Source: Hymenobacter convexus (GTDB taxonomy: Bacteria; Bacteroidota; Bacteroidia; Cytophagales; Hymenobacteraceae). Taken from it: a stretch of DNA of 64,000 bases. The stretch spans positions 496,001 through 560,000 of the forward strand of contig NZ_JAUQON010000003.1 of NCBI RefSeq assembly GCF_030580955.1, read 5' to 3'. This document shows positions 54,701 to 62,601 of the stretch, piece by piece. Numbering within the stretch: position 1 is the stretch's first letter; every line of letters begins with the position of its first letter. The translations under genes and the position numbers were made by a program. Below the pieces are notes generated by a model. The model saw only the letters and a program-made list of their open reading frames with translations, ran no database searches and was not told the origin of the DNA.

Positions 54701-55193
54701 CTCCACCGAAAGCCCACAGCAGCCGCACCCGGCCGGCGGGCACGTTTTCAAACCGGGCCCGCACCAGCACGCCTTCGGCATCGGCCATGGCCTGCACGTC
54801 GAGGTGCAGCCGGCCGGGGCCCAGCAGAGGGTCGGTGATGTCGTAGAGCATCATGCCCGGGCGGTAGCGGGCCGTGATGTTTTCGGCTTTCATCAGCCAC
54901 TTGCTTTGGCCATTGGCCAGCAGGCCGAACTTCAGGTTGCCGCCCATGCCGGGCAGGTAGAGCGCGAATTCGGGCAAGTCGCCGGCTTCCACGCGGAAGG
55001 CGGTGTTGGTGCCGTAAAGGGCGCGGGTGAAGCGGTGCGTGCCGTTGCTGATGACAAAATCGGTGCCTTCGGGACGGTAGCGCAGGGTGCGCGGCTGGTT
55101 GTGCCAAAGCGGCGGACCGGGCACGCCCTGCGCCTGCATCCCGCGACTCAGCAACAGGAGCAGCAGTAGGTTCAGAAGGGTCTTTTTGTTCAT
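51717..55193 (-). CDS. DUF4450 domain-containing secreted protein, putative glycosidase
   Basis: 1158 residues; signal peptide KKTLLNLLLLLLLSRGMQAQ. The start of the mature protein (RTLRYRPEGTDFVISNGTHR, ALYGTNTAFRVEAGDLPEFA, LPGMGGNLKFGLL) is the DUF4450 signature. The middle contains (alpha/alpha)6-barrel glycosidase-like segments: RMRLNGWRGPYAADPLGWHD, DFRPHHYDMNLVFIDELLRH, FDPDGDGLYDAYAAIWASDA, and YFANQKAAELAQLLGENPAP. A C-terminal beta domain follows. Such proteins occur in complex pectin loci; the activity is not known to me. Co-directional and nearly touching GH115 (12-base gap) and the six-hairpin gene. Confidence 0.75.
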   Translation of the reverse strand: MNKKTLLNLLLLLLLSRGMQAQGVPGPPLWHNQPRTLRYRPEGTDFVISNGTHRFTRALYGTNTAFRVEAGDLPEFALYLPGMGGNLKFGLLANGQSKWLMKAENITARYRPGMMLYDITDPLLGPGRLHLDVQAMADAEGVLVRARFENVPAGRVRLLWAFGGATGKKFSRDGDIGADPESSFYLKPEYCQGNTVELKKNAFVLTYGGAKSPPTADPYRDLGAKLPATTPAPGPAATPKLLLGVVPPTSESHVADAAQQETPQQLFASQASAAPVATGAVNARSGEDFYFAVQKGEAGPVPAYAALPAAFARAEAVRVALAGRVKVATPDPYINTLGGALAVAADAIWETPSYMHGAIAWRMRLNGWRGPYAADPLGWHDRAQLHFGSYAQSQLTSPPSGPITPDTALHLARQLEKLGTTIFSEGYISRNPGGDFRPHHYDMNLVFIDELLRHFNWTGDLAFARRMWPVLQRHLAWEKRNFDPDGDGLYDAYAAIWASDALQYSGGAVTHSSAYNYFANQKAAELAQLLGENPAPYQQEAAKIHQVLNARLWMPGRGWYAEYQDALGLKTLHPAAGLWTIYHALDSEVPDAFQAYQALRYVDAELPHIPVRAAGLPDAGYYLLSTTNWQPYDWSLNNVVLAENLHATLANWQASRPEQAFLLWKSALLESMYLGSSPGNFQQISFYDANRGELYRDFADPIGMAARSLVEGLFGIVPDALHGTLRIRPGLPAAWNDAALNVPDVAFDFKRKDARDTYTIMPAFAKPLKLQLQVQARAVGIQTVMVNGQQATWRNVETAVGRPIIEINSEPAAKYVVEIQWQGDAPDVAAPKAQYAANEALTVRFPQANILKVSDPQQVLRQLNNTTHELSAQVGGEPGARTVFVQLQQGALTWWEPVNLNVTLAAKVAEAAPAAPAKWETVDLSRYFNDQVTRIFQNAYLSPRAGTATLELPTQGIGNWCYPLTQANIDDSGLRQLAGAKNEIQLPTGEPLRTPGAAGTKNIVFVSQWDTYPHAATVPLRGRASRTVLLMAGSTNPMQSQLTNGEVLITYADNSTATLLLRNPDNWWPIEQDYANDGFAFQTNAPQPLRLHLKTGLMTRDFSQYTSIKGFSTRAIDGGAATVLELPLDPKKKLKSLTVKALANDVVIGLMSVTLARN

Positions 55194-55205
55194 CAGCGGC
55201 CGGAG

Positions 55206-57740
55206 TTATTGAATCTGAAGCTGATTTACCACCAGCCCCGCATCGAGCAAGTATAGCCGAATAGTGGCCGGGCCGCTGGCCGCCACCTCGTGCGTGGTCT
55301 GGCCTTGTGAGAAGCCGCGCAGCACGTTTTCTTTCCACTGCTTCGAGTCGGCGGGCACGTTCACGTCCACGGTTTGGGGCGGCCCGCCATTCACCGAAAC
55401 CGCGTAGTGCAGCCCGCGCCCGGCATACAGCCCAAAGGTGGGCAGGCAGCGCACGAACACCGAATGCGGGCCGGCCGAAAGGTTGGCGCGGTATTCCAGG
55501 TAGGGCGCGTGGGCTATGTCGGCCGCAAAAGAGGGCACGTCGTAGGGTAGTCGGGTCAGCCCCTGCCCTTCCAGCCCGAGGCCGGGCAGCGGAGCCAGGA
55601 ATTCGTTGGGCGCGGCCCCTTTGCTGGTAAAAGCCGTGGCAGGCAGCATCAGCGGCGCGGTGGCCAAGGCGGCTTCCGGAGCTCTCGGCGCAGCGGCGGC
55701 GGCTTTGCCTTCGGCCACCAAGGCCGCGTTGGCCACGGGCGGCATCTCGAAAATCTTCTGGTCGCGCGGGTGCGAGCTCATCATGCCGGCCCATTTGCCG
55801 CCGGCTATTTCGTCGTTGTAGCGCCGGGTCAGGGCCTGAATCTGGTCGTAGGCGGCCTGGGATTTTTGGGTAAAACCCAAAGCCTGGTCATCGCCTTTTT
55901 TGGCCAATTCCAGGCTACGGGCGGCGTAAAACACCTTCTCGTTCATTAGCCTTGCCCCCAGTACTGGGTAGAGAATCAGCTCAAAATAAGCATCCCGCAA
56001 ACTAGCCGGAATTTGCTTTTCCAGGGCCTCGGCTTCGGCCGCTATTTTCTGGTAGTCGGCCAGGCGCTGGTCCTGCTCGGGGGCGGTGAAGCTTACGCCG
56101 CTCAGGTGCTCGGGCTTGGCGGCGTGGCCCAGGCGGTAGTACTCGTGCTTGAGGCGGGCAATGGCGGGCGCAAGCTTAGCGCCGAAGGTTTCGGTGGCCC
56201 AGCGCGCGGCATAGGCATCGGCGGTGGCGGGCGTCCAACGGCCCACGTTCCAGGCCAGGTCCATGGCAAACTGCGTTTCCAGCTCGGCGGGCTTGATGTC
56301 ACCCACGTTCACCACCCACAGCCTCTTAGCTCCCAGGGCGTACGCCTTGCTCAGCTCGTAGCTCATCAACGCGGGCGAAATGCTCGACAACCACAAATAA
56401 TCCTGCGGGGCGCCCCAGTACGAGACGTGGTAGTACACGCCGCTGCCGCCACTGCGTTTTTGTTCTTCTTTGTCAGAGAGTTGCCGGATGTAGCCGTGGT
56501 TATCATCGGCCCATACGATGGTCACGTCATCGGGCAGCTTCAGGCCGGCCTGATACAGCGTCAGCACCTCTTTGTAGGGGCAAAAAATTTGAGGCACCGG
56601 CTGGCCATTGATAGGCTTCACGTACTGGTGCAGCAGGCGGCGCTGGTCGGTGATGACGGTATCGAGCAGGCGCACCTTGGCAGCGCGGTCGGGCGGGCCG
56701 GGCATGCTGCCGTCGTGGATGCCGCGCATGCCCACCGTGTACACCGATTCGTACTGAGCCGACTGTTTCAGCCGGTCTTCCCAGTAGCGGTACATCTGCG
56801 GGCCGTTGAGGTCGTAGCGCCATTCGCCGGGCTTCTGGCCGTACTCGTGCTCGTAGTTTTCGGCCCACTCAAACACGTTGTTGCGCAGCATGGGCTCGCA
56901 GTGGCTGCCACCCACCACAATGGCGTAGCGGTCGGCCAGCACGGGGTCGGCGGGGTAATGGTAGAAAGCCTTGGTGCCGGGGTGCATGGCCGGCCAGATG
57001 TAGTTGGCCTTGAGGCGCAGCAGCAGCTCGAAAATATGGGCGTAGGTGTTTGGGCCAATGTCCTGCACGTCTTTATCTAAGTGGCGGGCCGCCCAGGGGC
57101 GCAGGCCCCAGTCCTCATCATTGAGGAAAATGCCCCGATACTGCACCGCCGGCGGCCCCTGCACCAGCGCACCCGGCTGCACATACAGCGCATCATGGTG
57201 CGCGGGCGCCACATCGGCCCACCACACCCACGGCGATACGCCCATGCGCCGCGCCACCTCAAATACGCCAAACGCCGTGCCCCGTCGGTCGCTCCCGGCA
57301 ATGACCAGGGCGCGCGGCACATTCGGAAACGGCTTTTCCACCACACTTATGCTGTAGCTTTCCCAAGTGCCACGCAGTTGCCTGGCCTTGAGCTTGCCGC
57401 TGGCCACGAGTTTGTCAATCAGCGCCGATTGGCCCAGCGTGCCGATAATGACGGCGGGCCCGGCGGGCGTTTTCGCCCCAGTCTGCATCCGGGGTTTCAG
57501 GCCCGTCACCCGCGCCACGTCGCCGGCAAAGGCTTCGGCCGCCACGCGCACCACGGCGGCATCAGTCGCATCGAAGCAGAGCGTAGCTACCTGGTGAGCG
57601 TGTACCAACGGAAAGGCCTGGGCCGAATACGCCGCCGTGAGCGGGGCGGTGAGCGGCCCTTGCGCATGGGCCGCTGTAGCACAAATCAGCAGCAAGCCGA
57701 GGGCTAATGGCTTGCCAGACAAAAGGAAGCGGAGGAACAT
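55206..57740 (-). CDS. Secreted GH115 family (alpha-glucuronidase type)
   Basis: 844 residues from ATG 57740 (FLRFLLSGKPLALGLLLICA, signal peptide; TTG two codons earlier less likely). GH115 features: N-terminal alpha/beta domain with RALVIAGSDRRGTAFGVFEV, then VSPWVWWADVAP, YRGIFLNDEDWGLRPWAARH, YAHIFELLLRLKANYIWPAM, AIVVGGSHCEPMLRNNVFEW, TIVWADDNHGYIRQLSD, YYHVSYWGAPQDYLWLSSI and LWVVNVGDIKPAELETQFAM. C-terminal extension carries a beta-sandwich (PYLEYRANLSAGPHSVFVRC). GH115 enzymes remove glucuronic acid or its 4-O-methyl form from xylan or arabinogalactan side chains. In a pectin locus, GlcA on arabinogalactan or RG side chains is plausible. Confidence 0.9.
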   Translation of the reverse strand: MFLRFLLSGKPLALGLLLICATAAHAQGPLTAPLTAAYSAQAFPLVHAHQVATLCFDATDAAVVRVAAEAFAGDVARVTGLKPRMQTGAKTPAGPAVIIGTLGQSALIDKLVASGKLKARQLRGTWESYSISVVEKPFPNVPRALVIAGSDRRGTAFGVFEVARRMGVSPWVWWADVAPAHHDALYVQPGALVQGPPAVQYRGIFLNDEDWGLRPWAARHLDKDVQDIGPNTYAHIFELLLRLKANYIWPAMHPGTKAFYHYPADPVLADRYAIVVGGSHCEPMLRNNVFEWAENYEHEYGQKPGEWRYDLNGPQMYRYWEDRLKQSAQYESVYTVGMRGIHDGSMPGPPDRAAKVRLLDTVITDQRRLLHQYVKPINGQPVPQIFCPYKEVLTLYQAGLKLPDDVTIVWADDNHGYIRQLSDKEEQKRSGGSGVYYHVSYWGAPQDYLWLSSISPALMSYELSKAYALGAKRLWVVNVGDIKPAELETQFAMDLAWNVGRWTPATADAYAARWATETFGAKLAPAIARLKHEYYRLGHAAKPEHLSGVSFTAPEQDQRLADYQKIAAEAEALEKQIPASLRDAYFELILYPVLGARLMNEKVFYAARSLELAKKGDDQALGFTQKSQAAYDQIQALTRRYNDEIAGGKWAGMMSSHPRDQKIFEMPPVANAALVAEGKAAAAAPRAPEAALATAPLMLPATAFTSKGAAPNEFLAPLPGLGLEGQGLTRLPYDVPSFAADIAHAPYLEYRANLSAGPHSVFVRCLPTFGLYAGRGLHYAVSVNGGPPQTVDVNVPADSKQWKENVLRGFSQGQTTHEVAASGPATIRLYLLDAGLVVNQLQIQ

Positions 57741-57758
57741 GAGCAACGGAACAGTAAC

Positions 57759-60700
57759 TTACGGCGCCGGCGTACCCGCCGGCTTTTCATATACTTCCAC
57801 CTCCACCAGGCCCAGCGTGCCGGGCGGGCCGGCCTGGTCGGTGGCGGCGGTAGCCACTTTGGGCGTTTCCAGCTCGGTGATGTTGAAAGCGTCTTTGGCC
57901 TGCGTCTGGCCGGTCAGTTCGATGCGAACCTTCTGGCCGGTGCGCGGCGGAAATACGGCCGTGAAGTAGCCCAGGCTGCGCTCGGTTTTCCCGCCGAAAA
58001 CCTCTTGCCCATCCACCAGAATGCGAATCGGGTAAGTGCTGGTGCGCCAGCCGGTGAGCTTCATGGCCACCTGGCTGATACTTGCGGGCCGGGCCAGCGT
58101 GTATTCAATCCACGGCCCGGCCTGCTTGCGGTCCGAAATCCATTCCGAAAGCTCGTTGTCATCGAAGCTGAAAGCCGCGTTGTCAGGGTTGGAGCTGGCA
58201 GTGACGGCCTGAATCGGCACGGCCACCCGCGATACCCGGAACGACGGCCCGGCCGGCGTGGGCCCGCGCCCCAGCCGCACCGGCAAATCGGCGCCCGGCA
58301 GTTGCATGCTCAGGCCATTGGCCACCGTCATCGGCTGCGATTTCAGGCTGACCGTGGCCGGCTTCAGGCCCTCCGAAGTGGCGGTGATGGTGATGGTGCC
58401 GGCATGGGTGGTGCTGCGCACGAGCGCCCGGTTCACGCCGCCTTCCACGGGCAGGCTTTTGGCCAGAATGTAGTTGCCGGGCCCTTGCGCCAGACCGCCG
58501 CGCCATTCGGCCGGGCCGCTTAGGGTGAAGTTCACCATGTTGAGGGCCGTGGGGCAGCGGCGACCTTGCGCATCCACGGCTTCCACCTGCACCAGGGCCA
58601 GGTCGGTGCCGTCGGCGTGCAGGCCGGTGGGGCTGGTGGTGGCGGCCAGGCGCAGGGCCACGGCGGGGCCGGCGGTCTGGTGCTCGGCTTCGCTCACGAC
58701 CTTGCCGCTGGCGTCGTAGCTCACGGCGCGCAGGGTCCCGGGCTGCCAGGCCACGTCCGGGAAGGTGAAGAGGAAGCGGTACTGCTGCTGCCCAAAACCC
58801 AGCGACTTGCCATTGAGAAACAGCTCCACTTTCTCACCGTTCGAAACCACATCCACGTTTTTCACCACTCCCATTTTGTAGTTCCAGTGGCCAATAATGT
58901 GGGTACGCGCCCTCTCCGGCTCTACCCAGCCGTCCCACATTACCTGGTGGGCGTAGTAGCCGTCTTTGGCGATGCGCAGGGCGTCCACCTCGCCGCTGCG
59001 GCGGTAGTTTTCCTCGCCACGGTAGTGGGTGTTGGTGTCGCTGAACACGATGTTGACGCCGCCGGCGCTACTGCGGGTGCCGGTGCCGGGCCGCTCGTGC
59101 CAGTAGTCGTACCAGCGGATGACGTCCTCGCGGGCCTGGGAGTCTTGGTTGCGGTTATACTCGGCGGCATTCGCGCCCTTGTAGAGTGGGCCGGCGCCGT
59201 CCTTGTGGAAGGGCGGGCTGAGCTCGTCCCAGTACTTGCGCAGGGCCTCGTCGCGCGAGTATTCCATAGCCCACAGCGGCTTGGTGGCGCTTTTGTTGAT
59301 GTAGAGCATCTCGCCGCCGTACTCGGCCGCCGGAATGTCCAGCATCTCGCGCGAGCCGATGGCCCGGCCGCCGTGCGGGTCATACTGGTTCCGGATGTCC
59401 TTCAGCTCCTGCATGTGGGCGGCGCTGATGCTCTCGTTGCCGCCCTCGTAGAACAGGATGCTGGGGTTGTTGCGGTTGTAAATGATGGCGTCGCGCATCA
59501 GCTCCAGGCGCTGGCCCCAGCGGCGGTCGGCCACGTCTTTTTCGGCGTCGCCGGCGGGCATGGCCTGGGGCAGGCCCACCCGGTCACAGCTTTCGATGTC
59601 CTGTTTCCAGGGTGTGACATGCATCCAGCGGACCAGGTTGGCGTTGCCAGCCACCATCAGGCCGTTGCTGTAGTCCGAGAGCCAGGCCGGCACGCCCAGG
59701 CCCACGGCCGGCCACTCGTTACTGGTGCGCTGGGCATAGCCGTGCACCATCATCACCCGGTCGTTCAGCTTGATGAGGCCGTTGGCAAACTCGGTTTTGC
59801 GGAAGCCGGTGCGGGTTTTCACCTCATCGATGACTTGTTTGCTATCAATCAATCGGGTCGAAACCGTATACAGGTAGCCGTAGCCCCAGCTCCAGAAATG
59901 CAGCCCGGCCAGCTTGCCCCGCGCCGTCACCGTTTTCATTTCGCCCGGCGCCAAAGTTGTTGTGCCGCCGCTGAAGGTGCCGATGGTTTTGCCCGCCCCA
60001 TCGGCCACCGCCGCCTCAAACGTGAAGGTGCGGGCGGCCGGAAACCCGTTCTTCACCTGCGCCTCGGCCACCACCGTGGCTTTGCCTGCGGCCACATCGA
60101 ACTCCTGCGCATACACATACACACCCGTAGTGCCCAGCATCGAGAACAGCGGCAGCGTCTGGTGCAACGGGCTCATCACGTGCAGAAACACGTTCTTGGG
60201 AATACCACCGTAGTTGGCGTTGAAGTTCCGGTTACTCCACTGGAACATCTGGCCGCTGGCTTTTTCCTTGTAATCCCAGTCGTTGTCGGTGCGCACGGCC
60301 AGCACGTTGTCGGCCGGCGCGGGCCGCAGGTAGGGCGTCAGGTCGAAGCCCACGGCCATCACGCCGTTTTCGTGCAGGCCCAGGGGCTGGCCGTTCAGCC
60401 AGAACTCGCCCGCCAGCCGCACGCCCTCAAACTCCACGAACACCTTCTGGCCCGCCGCCCCGGCTGGCAGCCGGAAATGCTTGCGGTACCAGGCCACGCC
60501 CGTGCTCAAATCCTTGATGTCCTTGCTGAAGGCTTCGTCCTCGTTCCAGGCGTAGGGCAGCGTCACGCTTTTCCACTTCGCGTCGTCAAACGCACTGGCT
60601 TCGGCGCCGGGCATCTCCCCTACCCGCACTTTCCACCCGGGGTTGAAGTTGAATTTCAGGCGGCCGGCCGGGGCCGGGGCGGCCAGGGCAGCGGGGCCCA

Positions 60701-60773
60701 GGCTCCACAGCAACACAAGCAGCGCGGCAGCGCGCCACGCCCTTACAAACCGGCAGAAATTCGGAATCAGCAT
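57759..60773 (-). CDS. Secreted GH2 glycosidase (beta-galactosidase-like) with discoidin-like domain
   Basis: About 1004 residues from ATG 60773 (LIPNFCRFVRAWRAAALLVL then LWSLGPAALA, signal peptide); an earlier TTG is unlikely. GH2 order: sugar-binding domain (WYRKHFRLPAGAAG, FEGVRLAGEFWLNGQPLGLH), Ig-like domain, then the barrel with VRWMHVTPWKQD, NNPSILFYEGGNESISAAHM (acid/base Glu in GGNE) and KPLWAMEYSRDE (nucleophile Glu). Then a DUF4982-type module (VELFLNGKSLGFGQQQYRFL), an Ig-like module, and a discoidin-like domain near residue 840-950 (VTASSNPDNAAFSFDDN, GWRTSTYPIRILVDG). Exact sugar (galactose, glucuronate, galacturonate) not visible. First enzyme gene after susD, with 166 bases between. 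Confidence 0.88.
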   Translation of the reverse strand: MLIPNFCRFVRAWRAAALLVLLWSLGPAALAAPAPAGRLKFNFNPGWKVRVGEMPGAEASAFDDAKWKSVTLPYAWNEDEAFSKDIKDLSTGVAWYRKHFRLPAGAAGQKVFVEFEGVRLAGEFWLNGQPLGLHENGVMAVGFDLTPYLRPAPADNVLAVRTDNDWDYKEKASGQMFQWSNRNFNANYGGIPKNVFLHVMSPLHQTLPLFSMLGTTGVYVYAQEFDVAAGKATVVAEAQVKNGFPAARTFTFEAAVADGAGKTIGTFSGGTTTLAPGEMKTVTARGKLAGLHFWSWGYGYLYTVSTRLIDSKQVIDEVKTRTGFRKTEFANGLIKLNDRVMMVHGYAQRTSNEWPAVGLGVPAWLSDYSNGLMVAGNANLVRWMHVTPWKQDIESCDRVGLPQAMPAGDAEKDVADRRWGQRLELMRDAIIYNRNNPSILFYEGGNESISAAHMQELKDIRNQYDPHGGRAIGSREMLDIPAAEYGGEMLYINKSATKPLWAMEYSRDEALRKYWDELSPPFHKDGAGPLYKGANAAEYNRNQDSQAREDVIRWYDYWHERPGTGTRSSAGGVNIVFSDTNTHYRGEENYRRSGEVDALRIAKDGYYAHQVMWDGWVEPERARTHIIGHWNYKMGVVKNVDVVSNGEKVELFLNGKSLGFGQQQYRFLFTFPDVAWQPGTLRAVSYDASGKVVSEAEHQTAGPAVALRLAATTSPTGLHADGTDLALVQVEAVDAQGRRCPTALNMVNFTLSGPAEWRGGLAQGPGNYILAKSLPVEGGVNRALVRSTTHAGTITITATSEGLKPATVSLKSQPMTVANGLSMQLPGADLPVRLGRGPTPAGPSFRVSRVAVPIQAVTASSNPDNAAFSFDDNELSEWISDRKQAGPWIEYTLARPASISQVAMKLTGWRTSTYPIRILVDGQEVFGGKTERSLGYFTAVFPPRTGQKVRIELTGQTQAKDAFNITELETPKVATAATDQAGPPGTLGLVEVEVYEKPAGTPAP

Positions 60774-60939
60774 GAGGAAAAAGAAGGAATCAGACAAATG
60801 AAGCAGCCCCCACCACTCACACTGTCCTGTACTGTGCGGTCTGCGCGGCGCTATGCCAAAGCGCCCGGCCCTGGCGCTGCCCGCAGTGTGCGAAGCAACC
60901 CCAAAACCGGGCGCTGGTGGCCGGAATCAGTCGTTTAGC

Positions 60940-62517
60940 CTAGTATCCCGGGTTCTGGTCGTAGAGGCCGGGCGCCGAGCTTAGCTCCACCTGCGGCACA
61001 GGGTAGAGCAGCAGGTCGGCGGTGAGAGGGCGCGTGATTTTATACGTTGGGGGGTTGCCAGCGGGTGGGTCCTCGCGCAGAATCCAGGCGTTCATGGTGG
61101 TGAGGGCCAGGCCGGAGCGCATGAGGTCGTTCCAGCGCAGGTTTTCGCCAGCAAACTCGCGGCGGCGCTCCTCCATCAGGCCGGGCAGGTCGATGGTGGT
61201 GAGGGCCGGCAGGCCCGCGCGGGTGCGAATGGGCGTGAGGCGAGCGGCGGCCGTGGCCGGGGTTCCGCCCACGCCGCGCACTTCGCATTCGGCCTTCATC
61301 ATCAACACATCGGCGTAGCGAATCACGATGAAGTTGGTGGCCCAGTCGGTGCGGCTGGTGCCTTTGGCGGCCACGTTGATGTACTTCTTGTAGAACGGCC
61401 GGGGGTCGACGTTGCCGGCGTTGTTGTAGCCCTGCTGGATGTTCACGGCGCGGCGCACGTCGGTGGCGCTATACGACACGTTGTTCAGGTCGTTGGAGCA
61501 GGGCTTGATTTCGACCGAGCCGGCCGAGAACGGCAGGGCCAGGTTGCCCAGCGCCACGGTGCCGGAGTAGTAGCCGTCGGGGGCCACCACGTTCATGAAG
61601 GACGAGCCCAGCGTGCCGGTGCCGTTGGAGATGTACTGCAGGTCGAAGATGACCTCCGCGTTGTTCTCGTTGGTGGGCGAGAAGATGTTGGCGTAGGCGC
61701 CGGTGCCGGCCAGCAGGTTGTAGCGGGCCGTGCCGGTGGCGGCAATAATTTCATCGAGCAGCACGCTGGCTTTGTCGTACTCATTACTGGCCAGGCCCGG
61801 GCCGTTGATACCGTAGGTAGGGCCCGATTTGGTAAGGTACATCTGCGCGAGCAGGGCCTTGGCGGCACCCGACGTGACGCGGCCCACGCCCAGCGTGGCG
61901 CCCACGCCGCTGCCCGTGTAGGCGGTGGGCAGGCTGGCAATGGCCGTGCGCAGGTCAGCCTCAATCAGGGCGTAAACAGCGGCTACTTCGCTGCGCGGAA
62001 TTTTGGCTACTTCCTGCGGAATGAGCGGTTTGTCGATAACCGGCACTTTGCCAAACTTACGCACCAAATCGAGGTACATAAAGGCCCGGATGAACTTCGA
62101 CTCGCCCTCGTAGCGGGTGCGGAGCGAGCCCGTGGCCGAGCCGTTGGCCGCCAGCTGCGCCAGCATGGTGTTGGCCCGGAAGATGGTGGCATAGTCCGAG
62201 GCCCAGGCATCGGCCACGTAGGGGTTGATGACGAGCAGCGCGGACGAGAAGTTGTTGATGGGGTCCCAGTCGCGCGAGCCGATGGAACTCACCGCGAACA
62301 TGTTGTCGGAGCGCAGCTCGGAGAGCACCACTTCCCGGTCGGGAAAGCCGCGCAGCGAGCTGTACACGGCCGACATGGCCTGGTCGAAATCGGCGGCCGT
62401 TTTGTAGAAGTCCGGTACCGAGCCGTTGGAGAGCGGGTTCTGTTCCAGGTCTTTTTCACATCCGCCCAAGGAAACCAGGGCACAGGCCAGAGACAAGCTG
62501 AGGAATAACTTTTTCAT
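60940..62517 (-). CDS. SusD/RagB-family outer membrane lipoprotein (second PUL)
   Basis: 525 residues from ATG 62517 (KKLFLSLSLACALVSLGGC), a clear lipoprotein signal; the earlier in-frame ATG falls in a family B palindrome. SusD features: SSLRGFPDREVVLSELRSDN, RYEGESKFIRAFMYLDLVRK, KVPVIDKPL, GRVTSGAAKALLAQMYLTKS, VIRYADVLMMKAECEVRG and LMEERRREFAGENLRWNDLM. Smaller than and only distantly similar to the SusD at 20732, so the two PULs likely bind different glycans. Sits 84 bases after its susC. Confidence 0.95.
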   Translation of the reverse strand: MKKLFLSLSLACALVSLGGCEKDLEQNPLSNGSVPDFYKTAADFDQAMSAVYSSLRGFPDREVVLSELRSDNMFAVSSIGSRDWDPINNFSSALLVINPYVADAWASDYATIFRANTMLAQLAANGSATGSLRTRYEGESKFIRAFMYLDLVRKFGKVPVIDKPLIPQEVAKIPRSEVAAVYALIEADLRTAIASLPTAYTGSGVGATLGVGRVTSGAAKALLAQMYLTKSGPTYGINGPGLASNEYDKASVLLDEIIAATGTARYNLLAGTGAYANIFSPTNENNAEVIFDLQYISNGTGTLGSSFMNVVAPDGYYSGTVALGNLALPFSAGSVEIKPCSNDLNNVSYSATDVRRAVNIQQGYNNAGNVDPRPFYKKYINVAAKGTSRTDWATNFIVIRYADVLMMKAECEVRGVGGTPATAAARLTPIRTRAGLPALTTIDLPGLMEERRREFAGENLRWNDLMRSGLALTTMNAWILREDPPAGNPPTYKITRPLTADLLLYPVPQVELSSAPGLYDQNPGY

Positions 62518-62548
62518 GGGGAATTTTATGAGAAGGAGAGCAGATTCC

Positions 62549-62577
62549 AGAACGGTCATGCTGAGCATGACTGTTCT
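62549..62577. repeat. Family B palindrome, minimal copy
   Basis: AGAACGGTCATGCT and AGCATGACTGTTCT pair at 13 of 14 positions around a single base. Located between susC and susD of the second PUL. Confidence 0.75.
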
Positions 62578-62601
62578 GTCGAGCTCAAATCCTTGCTTAA
62601 A

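Noticed and set aside
58566..60938. Long plus-strand open frame across the GH2 gene
   Set aside because: Antisense to a convincing GH2 glycosidase with catalytic motifs; no recognisable domain of its own.
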